A DNA stretch of 64,000 nt from Clostridiales bacterium (GCA_012840445.1 DULI01000002.1:1-64000), one strand, 5' to 3'. Positions 55,270 through 64,000 are shown, counted from the first letter of the stretch. A program made the numbers and translations. Notes: generated from the sequence alone by a model not told the origin.

Positions 55270-57738
55270 TTATACTTCGGCTTTTTGTTTTCTCTCGAAT
55301 ATAAACTCGCCGTTTTTAAATTTACAGAGCACAGAATCACCGTTCTGGATGGTTTTATCAAGCAGCTGCTCGCTTAAACTGTCTTCGATCTTGGTCTGTA
55401 TTGCCCTGCGCAGCGGGCGTGCTCCGTAAACCGGGTCAAACCCCTCGTTGGCAATTGCCTCGACTGCCTCGTTTGTGAATTCCACCTTTATATCAAGAGC
55501 TTCAAGCCTTTTTTCGACAGTTTTCAGCATACGCCTTGCAATCTCAATAATATCCTCTTTTGTAAGCTTGCTGAAAACTATAATGTCGTCCACACGGTTT
55601 AAGAATTCTGGCCTGAACTCTTTTTTAAGTTCGGCAAGCACATCCTCTTTTATGCGTTTGTAATCCCGTTCAGCTTCTTCCTCCGGGCTTCCAAATCCAA
55701 AGGATACTTTCTTGTCGGTAATAAGCCTAGCTCCAATATTGGAGGTCATGATAATAACCGTATTCTTAAAATCTACCTTTCTGCCCTGGGCGTCAGTTAA
55801 AATTCCGTCCTCAAGAATCTGCAGAAGGATATTGAATACATCGGGATGTGCCTTCTCGATTTCATCAAACAGTACTACCGAGTATGGCTGCCTGCGCACC
55901 TTTTCGGTCAGCTGACCACCCTCGTCATATCCCACGTATCCGGGCGGCGAGCCGATAAGGCGGGAAACAGTATGTTTCTCCATGTATTCAGACATGTCAA
56001 TCCTTATCATGGCGTTTTCATTGCCGAACATAGCCTCGGCAAGTGCCTTGCTAAGCTCGGTTTTTCCCACGCCTGTGGGGCCTAGGAACATAAAGGATCC
56101 TATGGGCCGTTTGGGGTCTTTAAGCCCCACCCTGCCCCTGCGGATAGCCCTTGCTACGGCGGTTACGGCTTCCCGCTGGCCGACAATCCGCTCATGCAGG
56201 ATATCCTCCATCCTAAGCAGACGCTGGGACTCCTCTTCGGTCAGCTGTACCACGGGAATTCCCGTCCAGCTTGAAACCACTTCGGCAATATCGTTTGCGG
56301 TCACTTCTTCCAGGCTTTGCTCGTTGCTTTGCTTCCACTCGCTCTTTTCTTTTTCCAATTTCTCTTTAAGCTGCTTTTCCTTGTCCCTCAGACTTGCCGC
56401 CAATTCGAAATTCTGCGCGTTTACAGCCTCACGTTTTTCTTCGCTTACCTTTTTTATCTCCTCTTCAAGCTGTTTCAGATCGGGCGGCGGGGTAAAGGCA
56501 TTAAGCCTTACCCTGGAGGCAGCTTCATCTATCAGGTCTATTGCCTTGTCGGGGAGGAACCTATCGGCTATATACCTTGCCGACAGATTTACCGCGGCCT
56601 CCAGAGCCTCGTCGGTAATCCTTACCTTGTGATGGGCCTCATAGCGGTCCCGCAGACCTTTTAGTATCATAATAGATTCCTCTATGGAAGGTTCACCGAC
56701 CATTACAGGCTGGAAACGGCGCTCGAGCGCCGCGTCCTTTTCGATGTGTTTGCGGTATTCGTCGATGGTCGTGGCGCCGATTACCTGCAGATCGCCCCTT
56801 GCCAGGCTCGGCTTTAAAATATTGGCCGCGTCGGTGGAGCCTTCAGCCGAACCTGCGCCTATCAAGGTATGCAGCTCGTCGATGAACAGTATTACATCCT
56901 TTGACTTTAGCACCTCATCAATAACCGTTTTAATTCTTTCCTCGAAATCGCCGCGGTATTTGGTACCCGCAACCATACCCGTCAGGTCAAGCGACACGAT
57001 ACGCTTATCTTTAAGCAGTTCGGGTGCCTCGCCGTTAGCAATTTTAAGCGCAAGCCCCTCGGCTATGGCGGTCTTGCCCACGCCCGGTTCGCCAATCAGG
57101 CAGGGGTTGTTTTTGGTCCTTCGGCAAAGTATCTGGATTACCCGTTCTATCTCCTTTGTCCTTCCAATTACCGGGTCCAACCTGCCGCTTGCTGCCTCAG
57201 CAGTAAGGTCGCGCCCGAATTGGTCCAATGTGGGCGTATTGTGCGAGCGCAAGGATTTTGACTTTTGCATGTTGGATTTGTCAAAGCCATCCGCTTGTGC
57301 GCCCGACGATTTTATGACCTCATCTAACAGTGCCGCCGGATCAACACCCAGTTCACTGATAAACCTAATGGCATAGTTGTCGCCTTCGCTTAAGATTCCA
57401 ATTAACACATGCTCGGTGCCCACATAGCTGTAGCCTAAATTCCGCGTGCTGGAAACCGCAATTTCTATAACCCTTTTGGCTCTCGGCGTAAAATGGTCGG
57501 GAGTCAGATTTGTAGGTATTCCCTTGCCCACATGCACCTCAAGCAGCCTTTCAATCTTTTCGGCGGTTATTCCCTTTTCCTTCAGTATGTTTGCCGCAAC
57601 GCCCGAGCCTTCTTTCAGCAGCCCCAAAAGCAGGTGTTCGCTTCCAATGTAGGTATGCCCAAATCTTTGGGCGCTGTCTATCGCAAGGTTAAGGGCCTTG
57701 TTTGCCTTTTCGGTAAATCCGTTAAAATTGTATCTCAT
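55270..57738 (-). CDS. clpC: ATP-dependent Clp protease ATPase subunit ClpC
   Basis: 822 residues from ATG at 57738, five bases after AAGGAAGGG. Two Clp N repeats (about 1-140), AAA+ domain 1 with GEPGVGKTA and [13 protein letters not shown], a UVR/middle coiled coil ([23 protein letters not shown]), and AAA+ domain 2 with [15 protein letters not shown] and [14 protein letters not shown]. The middle domain type is that of ClpC rather than ClpB or ClpA. It unfolds substrates, including arginine-phosphorylated proteins marked by McsB, for ClpP. Fourteen bases after mcsB. Confidence 0.97.
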   Translation of the reverse strand: MRYNFNGFTEKANKALNLAIDSAQRFGHTYIGSEHLLLGLLKEGSGVAANILKEKGITAEKIERLLEVHVGKGIPTNLTPDHFTPRAKRVIEIAVSSTRNLGYSYVGTEHVLIGILSEGDNYAIRFISELGVDPAALLDEVIKSSGAQADGFDKSNMQKSKSLRSHNTPTLDQFGRDLTAEAASGRLDPVIGRTKEIERVIQILCRRTKNNPCLIGEPGVGKTAIAEGLALKIANGEAPELLKDKRIVSLDLTGMVAGTKYRGDFEERIKTVIDEVLKSKDVILFIDELHTLIGAGSAEGSTDAANILKPSLARGDLQVIGATTIDEYRKHIEKDAALERRFQPVMVGEPSIEESIMILKGLRDRYEAHHKVRITDEALEAAVNLSARYIADRFLPDKAIDLIDEAASRVRLNAFTPPPDLKQLEEEIKKVSEEKREAVNAQNFELAASLRDKEKQLKEKLEKEKSEWKQSNEQSLEEVTANDIAEVVSSWTGIPVVQLTEEESQRLLRMEDILHERIVGQREAVTAVARAIRRGRVGLKDPKRPIGSFMFLGPTGVGKTELSKALAEAMFGNENAMIRIDMSEYMEKHTVSRLIGSPPGYVGYDEGGQLTEKVRRQPYSVVLFDEIEKAHPDVFNILLQILEDGILTDAQGRKVDFKNTVIIMTSNIGARLITDKKVSFGFGSPEEEAERDYKRIKEDVLAELKKEFRPEFLNRVDDIIVFSKLTKEDIIEIARRMLKTVEKRLEALDIKVEFTNEAVEAIANEGFDPVYGARPLRRAIQTKIEDSLSEQLLDKTIQNGDSVLCKFKNGEFIFERKQKAEV

Positions 57739-57752
57739 ATTTTCCCTTCCTT

Positions 57753-58775
57753 TCATTTTGATTGGGCTAATTTTTCCCTTACCAGCTTCGCGCGCAGCCT
57801 GTCACGCTGGTCCGTGTCCATGGAACCGTTGTTAAGCTGAAGGGTTGCCGGTTGTCCCTGCACCATTAAAAGTATCGGCAGGGTTTTATCCACATCGTCT
57901 ATAATCCCCATGGATATGCCAAGCTTCAATCTGGATAGCAGCGTCATCATTTCCTCGCTGTTAAGTATCCTGGCATACCGCAGTATTCCAAGCGACCTGT
58001 ATATGCTGTCTTCAAGCAACGGGCTGCTTATTTTCTCGCGCTGGTTGCGCTCCTCCGCCATGGTCTGTTTAACCACAACCTTAAGGTTTTCTATTGCCGC
58101 CTTTTCAGGTATTCCCAATGTTACCTGATTGGAAAGCTGATATAAAGACGCCTTCGATTTGCTGCCTTCACCATACATACCACGGATTGTAAGACCGAGT
58201 TTCCCCACCGAAGTCGAAATCTGGGAAACCATCATGCTGGCTTCCAACGCCGGCAGGTGGAGCATTACCGAGGCACGCAGTCCGGTTCCGAGATTTGTCG
58301 GGCATTCGGTCAGATATCCCAACTGTTCGTCGTAGGCAAAATCCAGGGTTTCGCTTAGCAAATCATCTATTTTGTTGGCAATATCATATGCCTCGTCTAG
58401 GCAAAAACCCGGCATTATTAACTGTATCCTGATATGGTCTTCCTCGCCAAGCATAATGCTGATGGTTTCATCAGATGATAAAATTAACGCCCGCCCTTTA
58501 CGGTTATATGCAAAACCTGGGCTTATCAGGTGCCTTTCTACCAGCGACTCGGCCTCAATGTCCGATATTTCATCCATCTGAATGAATTTGAGTGTGGACG
58601 AAAACCCCGAGTTGCCTTTATTTATGGCCTCAAAAACTTTGCGGTTTACTTCCTTTAACCTTTCAGGGTCCAGGCGGCTCGGGAAGGGTATGCCGCTTAA
58701 ATTTCTCGCGATTCTAATACGCGTGCTAACGACTATGTCTCCCTGCTCACCGAATTCTTTGTACCAGCTACCCAT
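57753..58775 (-). CDS. mcsB: Protein-arginine kinase McsB
   Basis: 340 residues from ATG at 58775 with GGGGGAA upstream. The phosphagen-kinase fold shows STRIRIARN, MLGEEDHIRIQ, the TECPTNLGTGLRAS catalytic-Cys loop near residue 165-175, and RGMYGEGS. The C-terminal RDRLRA matches the RDxxRA motif through which phosphoarginine activates the kinase. It marks damaged proteins for ClpCP. Its start overlaps mcsA by eight bases. Confidence 0.96.
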   Translation of the reverse strand: MGSWYKEFGEQGDIVVSTRIRIARNLSGIPFPSRLDPERLKEVNRKVFEAINKGNSGFSSTLKFIQMDEISDIEAESLVERHLISPGFAYNRKGRALILSSDETISIMLGEEDHIRIQLIMPGFCLDEAYDIANKIDDLLSETLDFAYDEQLGYLTECPTNLGTGLRASVMLHLPALEASMMVSQISTSVGKLGLTIRGMYGEGSKSKASLYQLSNQVTLGIPEKAAIENLKVVVKQTMAEERNQREKISSPLLEDSIYRSLGILRYARILNSEEMMTLLSRLKLGISMGIIDDVDKTLPILLMVQGQPATLQLNNGSMDTDQRDRLRAKLVREKLAQSK

Positions 58776-59274
58776 TATTATTCCCCCGGCCCTCAATCTC
58801 GCGAATTTTATCCCTTAATTTCGCAGCGGTCTCGTAATCTTCCTGCTTTACGGCGGTTTCAAGTTGTTTTCGCAGTTCTTCGAGATCGTTTTTATTCTCC
58901 TTTATTCTTACCTTTAAGTTTTTCGGCCTTTTGCCCTCGTGCCGGACTTTACCATGTATCCGCTGTATTGAGGGAAGCAGCTGGTTGTAAAACACCTTGT
59001 AGCAATAAGAACAGCCGACCATACCGGATTGCGCTATGTCAGCAAATGTGGAATTGCAACAGCTGCACCTTTCCTGCCTGTTAACCCTGGGTGCGGCATT
59101 TAAATTCTCATTTAACAGAAAACCCAGCATATTGGTGATATCCAGATTGCCAAAGTCGCCATAACCGCTTTGGTAAGCACAGTATGAACACAGGTTCATA
59201 TCCCAGGCGACGCCGTTTATAACTTTATGTATATGTGTGGTAGCCTGATTTTTCCCGCATTTTTCGCAAAGCAT
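58768..59274 (-). CDS. mcsA: McsB activator protein McsA
   Basis: 168 residues. Four CxxC pairs in the N-terminal half (CEKCG, CSYCAY, CSCCNS, CSYCYK) bind zinc, and a C-terminal UvrB/C coiled-coil motif (LEELRKQLETAVKQEDYETAAKLRDKIRE) contacts McsB or ClpC. Lies 15 bases after ctsR. Confidence 0.95.
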   Translation of the reverse strand: MLCEKCGKNQATTHIHKVINGVAWDMNLCSYCAYQSGYGDFGNLDITNMLGFLLNENLNAAPRVNRQERCSCCNSTFADIAQSGMVGCSYCYKVFYNQLLPSIQRIHGKVRHEGKRPKNLKVRIKENKNDLEELRKQLETAVKQEDYETAAKLRDKIREIEGRGNNNG

Positions 59275-59289
59275 AATATCCGCTCCTTT

Positions 59290-59742
59290 CTATAGCTGTG
59301 AAACAAGCATCTGTTTCAGCATTGCAGCACGCACCTGGTCCCTTACATTCACCGGTATATCCTTAAAAGAATTGTTGGAAAGTGCTGCTTTCATAACTTC
59401 AGCCGCCTCTTCACAAACAAGCTCGCGTTCCTGGATGTTTTCAATCAGCACCCGTGCCGAAGCCGAATCGATGCTTGAACCGACCGAATTAATAATATGC
59501 ATCAGGGCATTAGAACGATCCATTGTAATTTTTGTGATTCTAATATATCCCCCGCCCCCCCGCCGGCTCTCCACCTTAAAGCCGTGTTCAGGGGTAAATC
59601 GCGAGGTAAGCACGTAATTTATCTGACTGGGCACACAACCTATCATTGCCGCAAGCTCGTTTCTTTGAATTTCGGCAACATTTTGGTCAGATTCATCAAT
59701 TAGTTTAAGTATCATCTCGGTGATGATATCACTTAGCCGCAT
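59290..59742 (-). CDS. ctsR: Class III heat-shock repressor CtsR
   Basis: About 150 residues; ATG at 59742 is preferred to GTG at 59751. The winged helix includes ELAAMIGCVPSQINYVLTSRFT and the glycine-rich wing SRRGGGGYIRI whose heat sensing releases CtsR from DNA. First gene of its own operon and controlled by the boxes upstream. Confidence 0.96.
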   Translation of the reverse strand: MRLSDIITEMILKLIDESDQNVAEIQRNELAAMIGCVPSQINYVLTSRFTPEHGFKVESRRGGGGYIRITKITMDRSNALMHIINSVGSSIDSASARVLIENIQERELVCEEAAEVMKAALSNNSFKDIPVNVRDQVRAAMLKQMLVSQL

Positions 59743-59761
59743 TGTTATCACCCCATTTATA

Positions 59762-59778
59762 ATTGACTTTAACTGACC
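59762..59778 (-). promoter_or_regulatory. CtsR box 1
   Basis: On the minus strand GGTCAGT-TAA-AGTCAAT, matching the tandem heptad consensus (A/G)GTCAAA-NAN-(A/G)GTCAAA at the core positions. It lies between the -10 element and the ctsR start. Confidence 0.75.
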
Positions 59779-59788
59779 TTCTGAAATT

Positions 59789-59816
59789 ATTATAGTCGAT
59801 GGTCAGTTAAAGTCAA
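59789..59816 (-). promoter_or_regulatory. Promoter of ctsR-mcsA-mcsB-clpC
   Basis: On the minus strand TTGACT (59816-59811), 16 bases, TATAAT (59794-59789). The -35 lies inside CtsR box 2. Confidence 0.7.
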
Positions 59817-59817
59817 T
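59801..59817 (+). promoter_or_regulatory. CtsR box 2
   Basis: GGTCAGT-TAA-AGTCAAT on the plus strand, the exact inverted copy of box 1; together they bracket the promoter. Confidence 0.75.
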
Positions 59818-59850
59818 ATCTAAAATTGGCTCATTTCTGACTAATTTTTC

Positions 59851-60036
59851 CTATTGTTCCTGTTCATCTTGATTTAGCTCCTCGTTTCTTTGTTTATTGT
59901 TCTTTTTCAGGTTATTAAAACGGTTTTTATGAATCATGCTGTGAAATTCGCTTGTGAAATAATCGTCTGTAAAGTCATCTGACAATTCCCAATCGTCGTA
60001 GTATGGGCTTAACCTGTATCCGAACCTTTTGGTCAT
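59851..60036 (-). CDS. Small acidic/charged protein of unknown function
   Basis: 61 residues, rich in Asp, Tyr and Phe in the first half (YYDDWELSDDFTDDYF) and in Lys, Asn and Glu at the end. A strong AGGGGAGAG site precedes the ATG, which supports a real gene. No membrane segment and no recognised domain. It sits just upstream of the ctsR promoter in the same direction. Confidence 0.65.
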   Translation of the reverse strand: MTKRFGYRLSPYYDDWELSDDFTDDYFTSEFHSMIHKNRFNNLKKNNKQRNEELNQDEQEQ

Positions 60037-60166
60037 AATACTCTCCCCTTTTGGAAAAGGTACTTATCATAATTATATTCTGCCCTTCCTGTAAATTTTA
60101 TTCATCAGTAACATAAGACTGGAAATTCCCATAAACTATTCATGAAGGCAGAAAGGGGGAAACTGA

Positions 60167-60268
60167 ATGTCTAGATTCTTTGGCGGCAACGATTGCCTTT
60201 GGCTAATCATCCTCATTCTCATTATCTGCTGCTGCTGCAACGACGGTTTCGGCAGTAATTCATGCTAA
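60167..60268 (+). CDS. 33-residue Cys-rich hydrophobic peptide, YjcZ/coat-type
   Basis: Starts at ATG 60167 after AAAGGGGGA. The peptide opens MSRFFGGNDC, has a helix of Leu and Ile (LWLIILILII), then a CCCC run and ends NSC. Such peptides resemble the YjcZ-like and small sporulation-associated proteins of Firmicutes. Too short for standard gene finding. Expression in spores is an inference from the family only. Confidence 0.65.
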   Translation: MSRFFGGNDCLWLIILILIICCCCNDGFGSNSC

Positions 60269-60304
60269 GAATGCCAGATTTTAATCCATACTCCATATGC
60301 AAAG

Positions 60305-60342
60305 CAAAAAAAGCGCCCGTAATAACGGGCGCTAATTATTTT
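60305..60342. terminator. Bidirectional terminator between the small peptide gene and the uracil permease
   Basis: AGCGCCCGT (60312-60320) pairs with ACGGGCGCT (60325-60333), with A-run before and T-rich tail after. Confidence 0.85.
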
Positions 60343-60352
60343 TATTCATATT

Positions 60353-61759
60353 TTAATCGGACTTTTTTGTAAATAATTTTTCCCCTATAGTAAACACCAG
60401 GTTTAACAATATTCCAAATATGGCCGCACCTGCAACACTTGGGACATTCACACCGAAGAACGGGATGTTCCCACCAAATGCGTACTGGCCACCAAGGCCG
60501 ATGATCATAATTGTCGCAATTATCGAAATGTTTTTCGCGCTAAAAAGGTCAACCTTTTTCTCTACCATAATCGCAATTCCTTGAGCCGCAATTGCGCCAA
60601 ACAGGTATATTTCTAACCCACCAATTACCGAGGCAGGTATAGAGTATATTGCATTAATAAGCGGGGTAAAGCAGGCGATAACCATTGCAATAACAGCCGC
60701 AACCATTAACACCGGAACCGAAAATACCCTTGTTATGGCCATTACGCTGATATTCTCGCCGTAATTCGTACCTGCGGGGCCTCCGACAAATCCGGCAACC
60801 ATATCGCCGATACCGTCGCCTATTAAATTAAGCCACAGTTTTTCGGCAATGTTATATTCTTTGTTGGAGTTCTTCTTTTTGGCAAGGTCATTAACATATA
60901 TATCAAGCTGATAAACATGGGCGGTCGACTCCGGAATGGTGGCTATTGCAATCGGCATAATTGCCGCGACCGCAAGTATTGATGGTTTGGGGAGCGTAAA
61001 GGTGGGCAGTGCGAAAAATCCGCTGGTAGAGGCACCCTCAGGTAAAAGTTGAAACAGGTCAACGCCGGTTGCAAGCTTGATTATGAATGCAGTTAAACAG
61101 CCAATAACCGGGCCAAACAGAATCGGGAGCTGCCCTAAAACCCCCTTTAAAAAGACCGACAGCAGGATGGTGGACAAAAGTGTTACCAAAGCCACTATCC
61201 ACGCCATATTAGTCGCAAACGGCACCAATTCCTCGGATACAGCCAAAACATTTCCAGTTGCATTTTTTTGAATTACAATTGAATTAGCGTCGCTCAACGC
61301 AGTGCCCGCAAGGGTCAGACCTATAACCATCGCTATGGGGCCTGTAATCGAGGCGGGAAGGATTTTCTCAATGGTTTTATGCCCAAACGCTTTTACAATC
61401 AATCCGGCAGCTACGGATACTAATCCCGACATGATTATTCCAAACTGCGCAATTGATATCCTATCATTCTGCGTAAGGTGCGATAAAGCGTCTGATGCCA
61501 TTAAGGCTCCTATTGCCGCAACATAGGAGAAACTCGAACCGTAATAAAGCGGGATTTTACCACGCGTTACAAAAAGAAAGCATAATGTTGCAAAACCGCT
61601 GGCAAAAATAGTCGTGGAAATATGGAAGCCGGTAATAATAGCAACAGTAACTGTTGCCGGGAACATTACTATGACCTGCTGCAGCGCATATAGCAGCAAC
61701 TTCCACACCGGAGGCTTTTCATCTGGCAAATACCCAATAGCTGCTTGATTGTTGCTCAT
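60353..61759 (-). CDS. uraA: Uracil-xanthine permease (NCS2 family)
   Basis: 468 residues from ATG at 61759 (GAGGAG seven bases upstream); longer in-frame readings have no ribosome site. About 14 membrane segments. The substrate-site motifs are IPESTAHVYQ with a Glu in helix 8 and GGPAGTNYGENISVMAITRVFS in helix 10, as in UraA. H+-coupled uptake of uracil is expected; xanthine or related bases cannot be excluded. Single gene, divergent from the hydrogenase-like gene. Confidence 0.92.
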   Translation of the reverse strand: MSNNQAAIGYLPDEKPPVWKLLLYALQQVIVMFPATVTVAIITGFHISTTIFASGFATLCFLFVTRGKIPLYYGSSFSYVAAIGALMASDALSHLTQNDRISIAQFGIIMSGLVSVAAGLIVKAFGHKTIEKILPASITGPIAMVIGLTLAGTALSDANSIVIQKNATGNVLAVSEELVPFATNMAWIVALVTLLSTILLSVFLKGVLGQLPILFGPVIGCLTAFIIKLATGVDLFQLLPEGASTSGFFALPTFTLPKPSILAVAAIMPIAIATIPESTAHVYQLDIYVNDLAKKKNSNKEYNIAEKLWLNLIGDGIGDMVAGFVGGPAGTNYGENISVMAITRVFSVPVLMVAAVIAMVIACFTPLINAIYSIPASVIGGLEIYLFGAIAAQGIAIMVEKKVDLFSAKNISIIATIMIIGLGGQYAFGGNIPFFGVNVPSVAGAAIFGILLNLVFTIGEKLFTKKSD

Positions 61760-61949
61760 AACCACACTCCTCATCATTTTCAATCTAATTGTTATAAAAC
61801 TAATTGATTTTACCATATTTATTGTCAATTTACAACATAATATTAAATGATTTTGGAGAATATTGCAGAATAATGTAATCATCTCTATGAATAAAAATTT
61901 TAAAAAAATAAATATTATATATTGCCATAACAGTAAAAGGAAAATGTCC

Positions 61950-63191
61950 ATGCTGACTTTCGAGAAATTATACCAAAGGCTTGGCGCTGCTGCCGTCAAA
62001 AACAGGACACATGAAGAAGTTAAAGAAATTAAAAAGCACGAATTTGACCCCCACCATTTAGACTGCCTTTTAAATCCACGAAAATACCCGCCGGTGATAA
62101 AATTGGCCGATTGCCGCTGCAAGGATACCGAAAACTGTGCTGTCGCCTGTTTTTTTGGCGCGCTGGAACAAAAAGACGGTAAAAAGACCATAAACAAGGA
62201 CCTTTGCACCGGCTGCTGCGAATGCATCTCGCAGTGCAGGCACAAAACTTTGATAGAAAACAAAGAGGTAATACCGGTCTTTGACGCAATATACAACTAC
62301 GACGGCCCGGTTTACGCAATGATTGCGCCGGCGTTTATCAGCCAGTTTAGCTACGAGGTAACGCCTGGCAAGCTAAGACACGCCTTTAAAAAGCTGGGAT
62401 TTGCGGGCATGCTGGAAGTCGCGCTGTTTGCCGATATTTTAACGCTTAAAGAGGCGCTGGAATTTGACCGAAGAATCAAGTCTAACGAGGATTTTCTGCT
62501 GACCTCCTGCTGCTGCCCGCTGTGGATTGCAATGATACGAAAGGTATGCAAACAATACATGCCGAATGTGCCAGGCTCGGTGTCTCCCATGGTAGCTTGC
62601 GGCAGAACTATTAAATATCTTGAGCCGACAGCCAAAACTGTATTCATCGGCCCTTGCATAGCAAAAAAAGCAGAAGCACGGGAGCCGGATATTGCAGATG
62701 CGGTAGACTATGTCCTCACCTTTCAGGAAATGAAACAGATTTTCGAATTTACGGGTATTAATCCAGCAGAATTACAGGAGGACGAACGGGATCACTCCTC
62801 AAGGACCGGCAGGATATATGCCAGAACCGGAGGGGTAAGTGAAGCGGTAGCCGAAACGGTCAAACGGCTAAACCCCGGAAGGGCCATAGAAGTTAAGGCA
62901 AGGCAGGCAGACGGCGTGCCCGATTGCCGCCGCATGCTGGAGGAATTAACAAAGGGTGAAATGACCGCCAACTTTCTTGAAGGCATGGGGTGTAAAGGCG
63001 GCTGTGTCGGCGGTCCCCGGACCATACTGGACAGGCACGAGGGACGGGAAAATGTCCAACAATACGGCAAGCAGGCAGTTTTTAATACGCCCCTTGACAA
63101 CCCGTATGTAATGGAACTGCTAAAAAGGCTCGGCTTTAAAACAGTCGAAAGCCTGATTGACGGCGAAAATATGTTTTCAAGGAAATTTTAA
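61950..63191 (+). CDS. [FeFe]-hydrogenase-like protein with ferredoxin domain (group B-like)
   Basis: 413 residues from ATG at 61950, nine bases after AAAAGG. An N-terminal region has Cys residues for two [4Fe-4S] clusters (DCRCKDTENCAVACFFGAL and CTGCCECISQCRHK). The H-cluster domain has all three loops: L1 TSCCCPLW, L2 GPCIAKKAE, L3 EGMGCKGGCVGG. Four Cys ligands are therefore kept. The extra Cys in TSCCCP and the PCIAKK form, with the small size and lack of [2Fe-2S] or extra domains, recall the poorly studied group B enzymes. Whether it evolves H2, senses it, or does another redox step is not known. No maturation genes (hydEFG) are in the window. Confidence 0.82.
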   Translation: MLTFEKLYQRLGAAAVKNRTHEEVKEIKKHEFDPHHLDCLLNPRKYPPVIKLADCRCKDTENCAVACFFGALEQKDGKKTINKDLCTGCCECISQCRHKTLIENKEVIPVFDAIYNYDGPVYAMIAPAFISQFSYEVTPGKLRHAFKKLGFAGMLEVALFADILTLKEALEFDRRIKSNEDFLLTSCCCPLWIAMIRKVCKQYMPNVPGSVSPMVACGRTIKYLEPTAKTVFIGPCIAKKAEAREPDIADAVDYVLTFQEMKQIFEFTGINPAELQEDERDHSSRTGRIYARTGGVSEAVAETVKRLNPGRAIEVKARQADGVPDCRRMLEELTKGEMTANFLEGMGCKGGCVGGPRTILDRHEGRENVQQYGKQAVFNTPLDNPYVMELLKRLGFKTVESLIDGENMFSRKF

Positions 63192-63242
63192 ATCGGTAAC
63201 TTTAGTTAAAAACACACACATCATGCTTAAAACTTGCAAAAA

Positions 63243-63269
63243 ACTACCCCTGTAATTACAGGGGTAGTA
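63243..63269 (-). terminator. Terminator of the partial exported protein gene
   Basis: ACTACCCCTGTA pairs with TACAGGGGTAGT around 63243-63269; on the minus strand a T6 run follows. Confidence 0.8.
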
Positions 63270-63288
63270 AACTTAATCTAACTATTTT

Positions 63289-64000
63289 TTAAATCGCTCC
63301 GTCCGGCAATTCCTCTGTCTCAATTGCGTTTTCCATATCGATGTTCTTTGGCGGATTAATTTCATAATCATCGGGCAAAAATTCATATTCATAATTAAGT
63401 ACTGTTTCATAGGCAATAGTTTGCCCTTCGACGCTCATATCAAAAGAGCAATCTAGCTTCCCGCTTCTTAAAACTCCTTCCTTATCAATAACGGCCTCGA
63501 CGATTAGCGATTTATATTCCATTTCGGCATCCGTAGCCTCCATGCCGTTCATACCGGAACTAAAAGCATTAAGCAGTTTGTTAAGCTGTCCTGTTGAAAT
63601 TTCAGACAAGCTTGCAGGGTCAAGCTTTATGGTTACCTTAATGCTACCGTCCTCAAGTTTTTCTTTGCTTTCTTCTAAAGGCTCTGCGCCCTCAACAAGA
63701 AGCGCCTCAGCTTCGGATAAAGCACCCTTTATCTCCTCGTTAAACGGTGCTTTAAAGGTGCTGCCCAACATAAACAAATAAATATTTGTACCGTCACTAT
63801 ACATGCTCATGGTAACCTCTGTCCCCATGACGCCATAGGTCATATTCATTGCCATTTTGTTATCCTTGGGCGCTATCTTAGTCTCCTCACTAATATCCAT
63901 ATTTGTGGACATACCTAAATCCACGGCATTCATCTTCATGAAACCGTCGTATGTAATGGCTACCTTTTTGTCGCCAAACAAATCATTCATATTTTTTGCC
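63289..64000 (-). CDS. Partial putative lipoprotein (DUF6612/LolA-like fold)
   Basis: The frame is open to the window edge, so the N-terminus, probably with a signal or lipobox, lies outside; ATG at 63990 is internal. About 237 residues are visible. Repeated beta-strands with alternating Met and acidic residues (MAMNMTYGVMGTEVTMSMYSDG, SLIVEAVIDKEGVLRSGKLDCSFDM) match the clostridial surface lipoprotein group. The C-terminal ends with an acidic tail. Function unknown. Confidence 0.7.
   Translation of the reverse strand, partial: AKNMNDLFGDKKVAITYDGFMKMNAVDLGMSTNMDISEETKIAPKDNKMAMNMTYGVMGTEVTMSMYSDGTNIYLFMLGSTFKAPFNEEIKGALSEAEALLVEGAEPLEESKEKLEDGSIKVTIKLDPASLSEISTGQLNKLLNAFSSGMNGMEATDAEMEYKSLIVEAVIDKEGVLRSGKLDCSFDMSVEGQTIAYETVLNYEYEFLPDDYEINPPKNIDMENAIETEELPDGAI

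Noticed and set aside
55982..56632. A 216-codon plus-strand frame
   Set aside because: Shadow of clpC; Ser/Leu-rich translation typical of an antisense frame.

Overview
The window reads as a stretch of chromosome from an anaerobic, low-to-moderate GC member of the Clostridia (Firmicutes), possibly close to Oscillospirales/Ruminococcaceae. The evidence is a set of typical genes: a Rex redox repressor, a ctsR-mcsA-mcsB-clpC heat-shock operon, a bacterial V-type ATPase operon, indolepyruvate:ferredoxin oxidoreductase, an [FeFe]-hydrogenase-like protein, purine-rich Shine-Dalgarno sequences with many GTG/TTG starts, and a DacF-type carboxypeptidase. I cannot assign a genus. There is no prophage, CRISPR array, rRNA operon or intact insertion sequence. 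The only RNA gene I can support is an initiator tRNA-Met.

Layout. 1-2439 (minus): a secreted parallel beta-helix glycosidase, cut by the window edge and split by a one-base frameshift in an A8 tract. 2658-6894 (minus): an activase/2-hydroxyacyl-CoA-dehydratase-like pair of iron-sulfur proteins. 7110-10906 (plus): aconitase, isocitrate dehydrogenase and Rex. 11036-12100 (minus): a DUF421/DUF4363 membrane pair. 12250-13845 (plus): a PutP-like Na+ symporter. 13934-21025 (minus): aryl/2-oxo acid metabolism, with iorA-iorB-paaK-ACT and a second paaK plus a second Na+ symporter. 21242-22564: D-Ala-D-Ala carboxypeptidase. 22712-27580 (plus): a metallophosphoesterase and sbcD-sbcC. 27698-27774: tRNA-fMet. 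28230-36806 (plus): a nine-gene V-type ATPase operon whose c-ring subunit carries the Na+-binding signature, followed by a deletion scar of a trkA-trkH potassium uptake pair. 37559-38996: a divergent Crp/Fnr regulator and ferredoxin-like protein sharing a palindrome. 39036-43717: galE, purB and an LtaS-like sulfatase. 43749-44836: a LiaF-like protein and a small membrane protein. 44823-48292: hexuronate catabolism (uxaC divergent from eda-kdgK). 48336-52129 (minus): two c-di-GMP proteins, one apparently frameshifted near its N-terminus. 52354-52755: a YjbQ-family protein. 52915-55155 (minus): folE-folP-folB-folK. 55270-59742 (minus): ctsR-mcsA-mcsB-clpC under two CtsR boxes. 59851-64000: small spore- or envelope-type peptides, a uracil permease, an [FeFe]-hydrogenase-like protein and a partial exported protein.

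How it fits together. The genes describe a fermentative anaerobe that handles electrons through ferredoxin and NADH (IorAB, hydrogenase-like protein, isocitrate dehydrogenase, Rex), probably couples energy to Na+ (V-ATPase, two Na+ symporters), can break down hexuronates and perhaps pectin- or dextran-like polysaccharide, and makes or consumes arylacetyl-CoA. Most operons end in clear hairpin terminators, and many have recognisable sigma-A promoters, so transcription units can be drawn with some confidence.

I did not find a clearly new multi-gene system. The observations most worth checking are the Crp/Fnr-ferredoxin palindrome at -41.5, the activase/dehydratase-like pair of unknown substrate, the compact TSCCCP-type hydrogenase-like protein, the trkA'-'trkH scar behind the Na+-type V-ATPase, and the two frameshifted genes.
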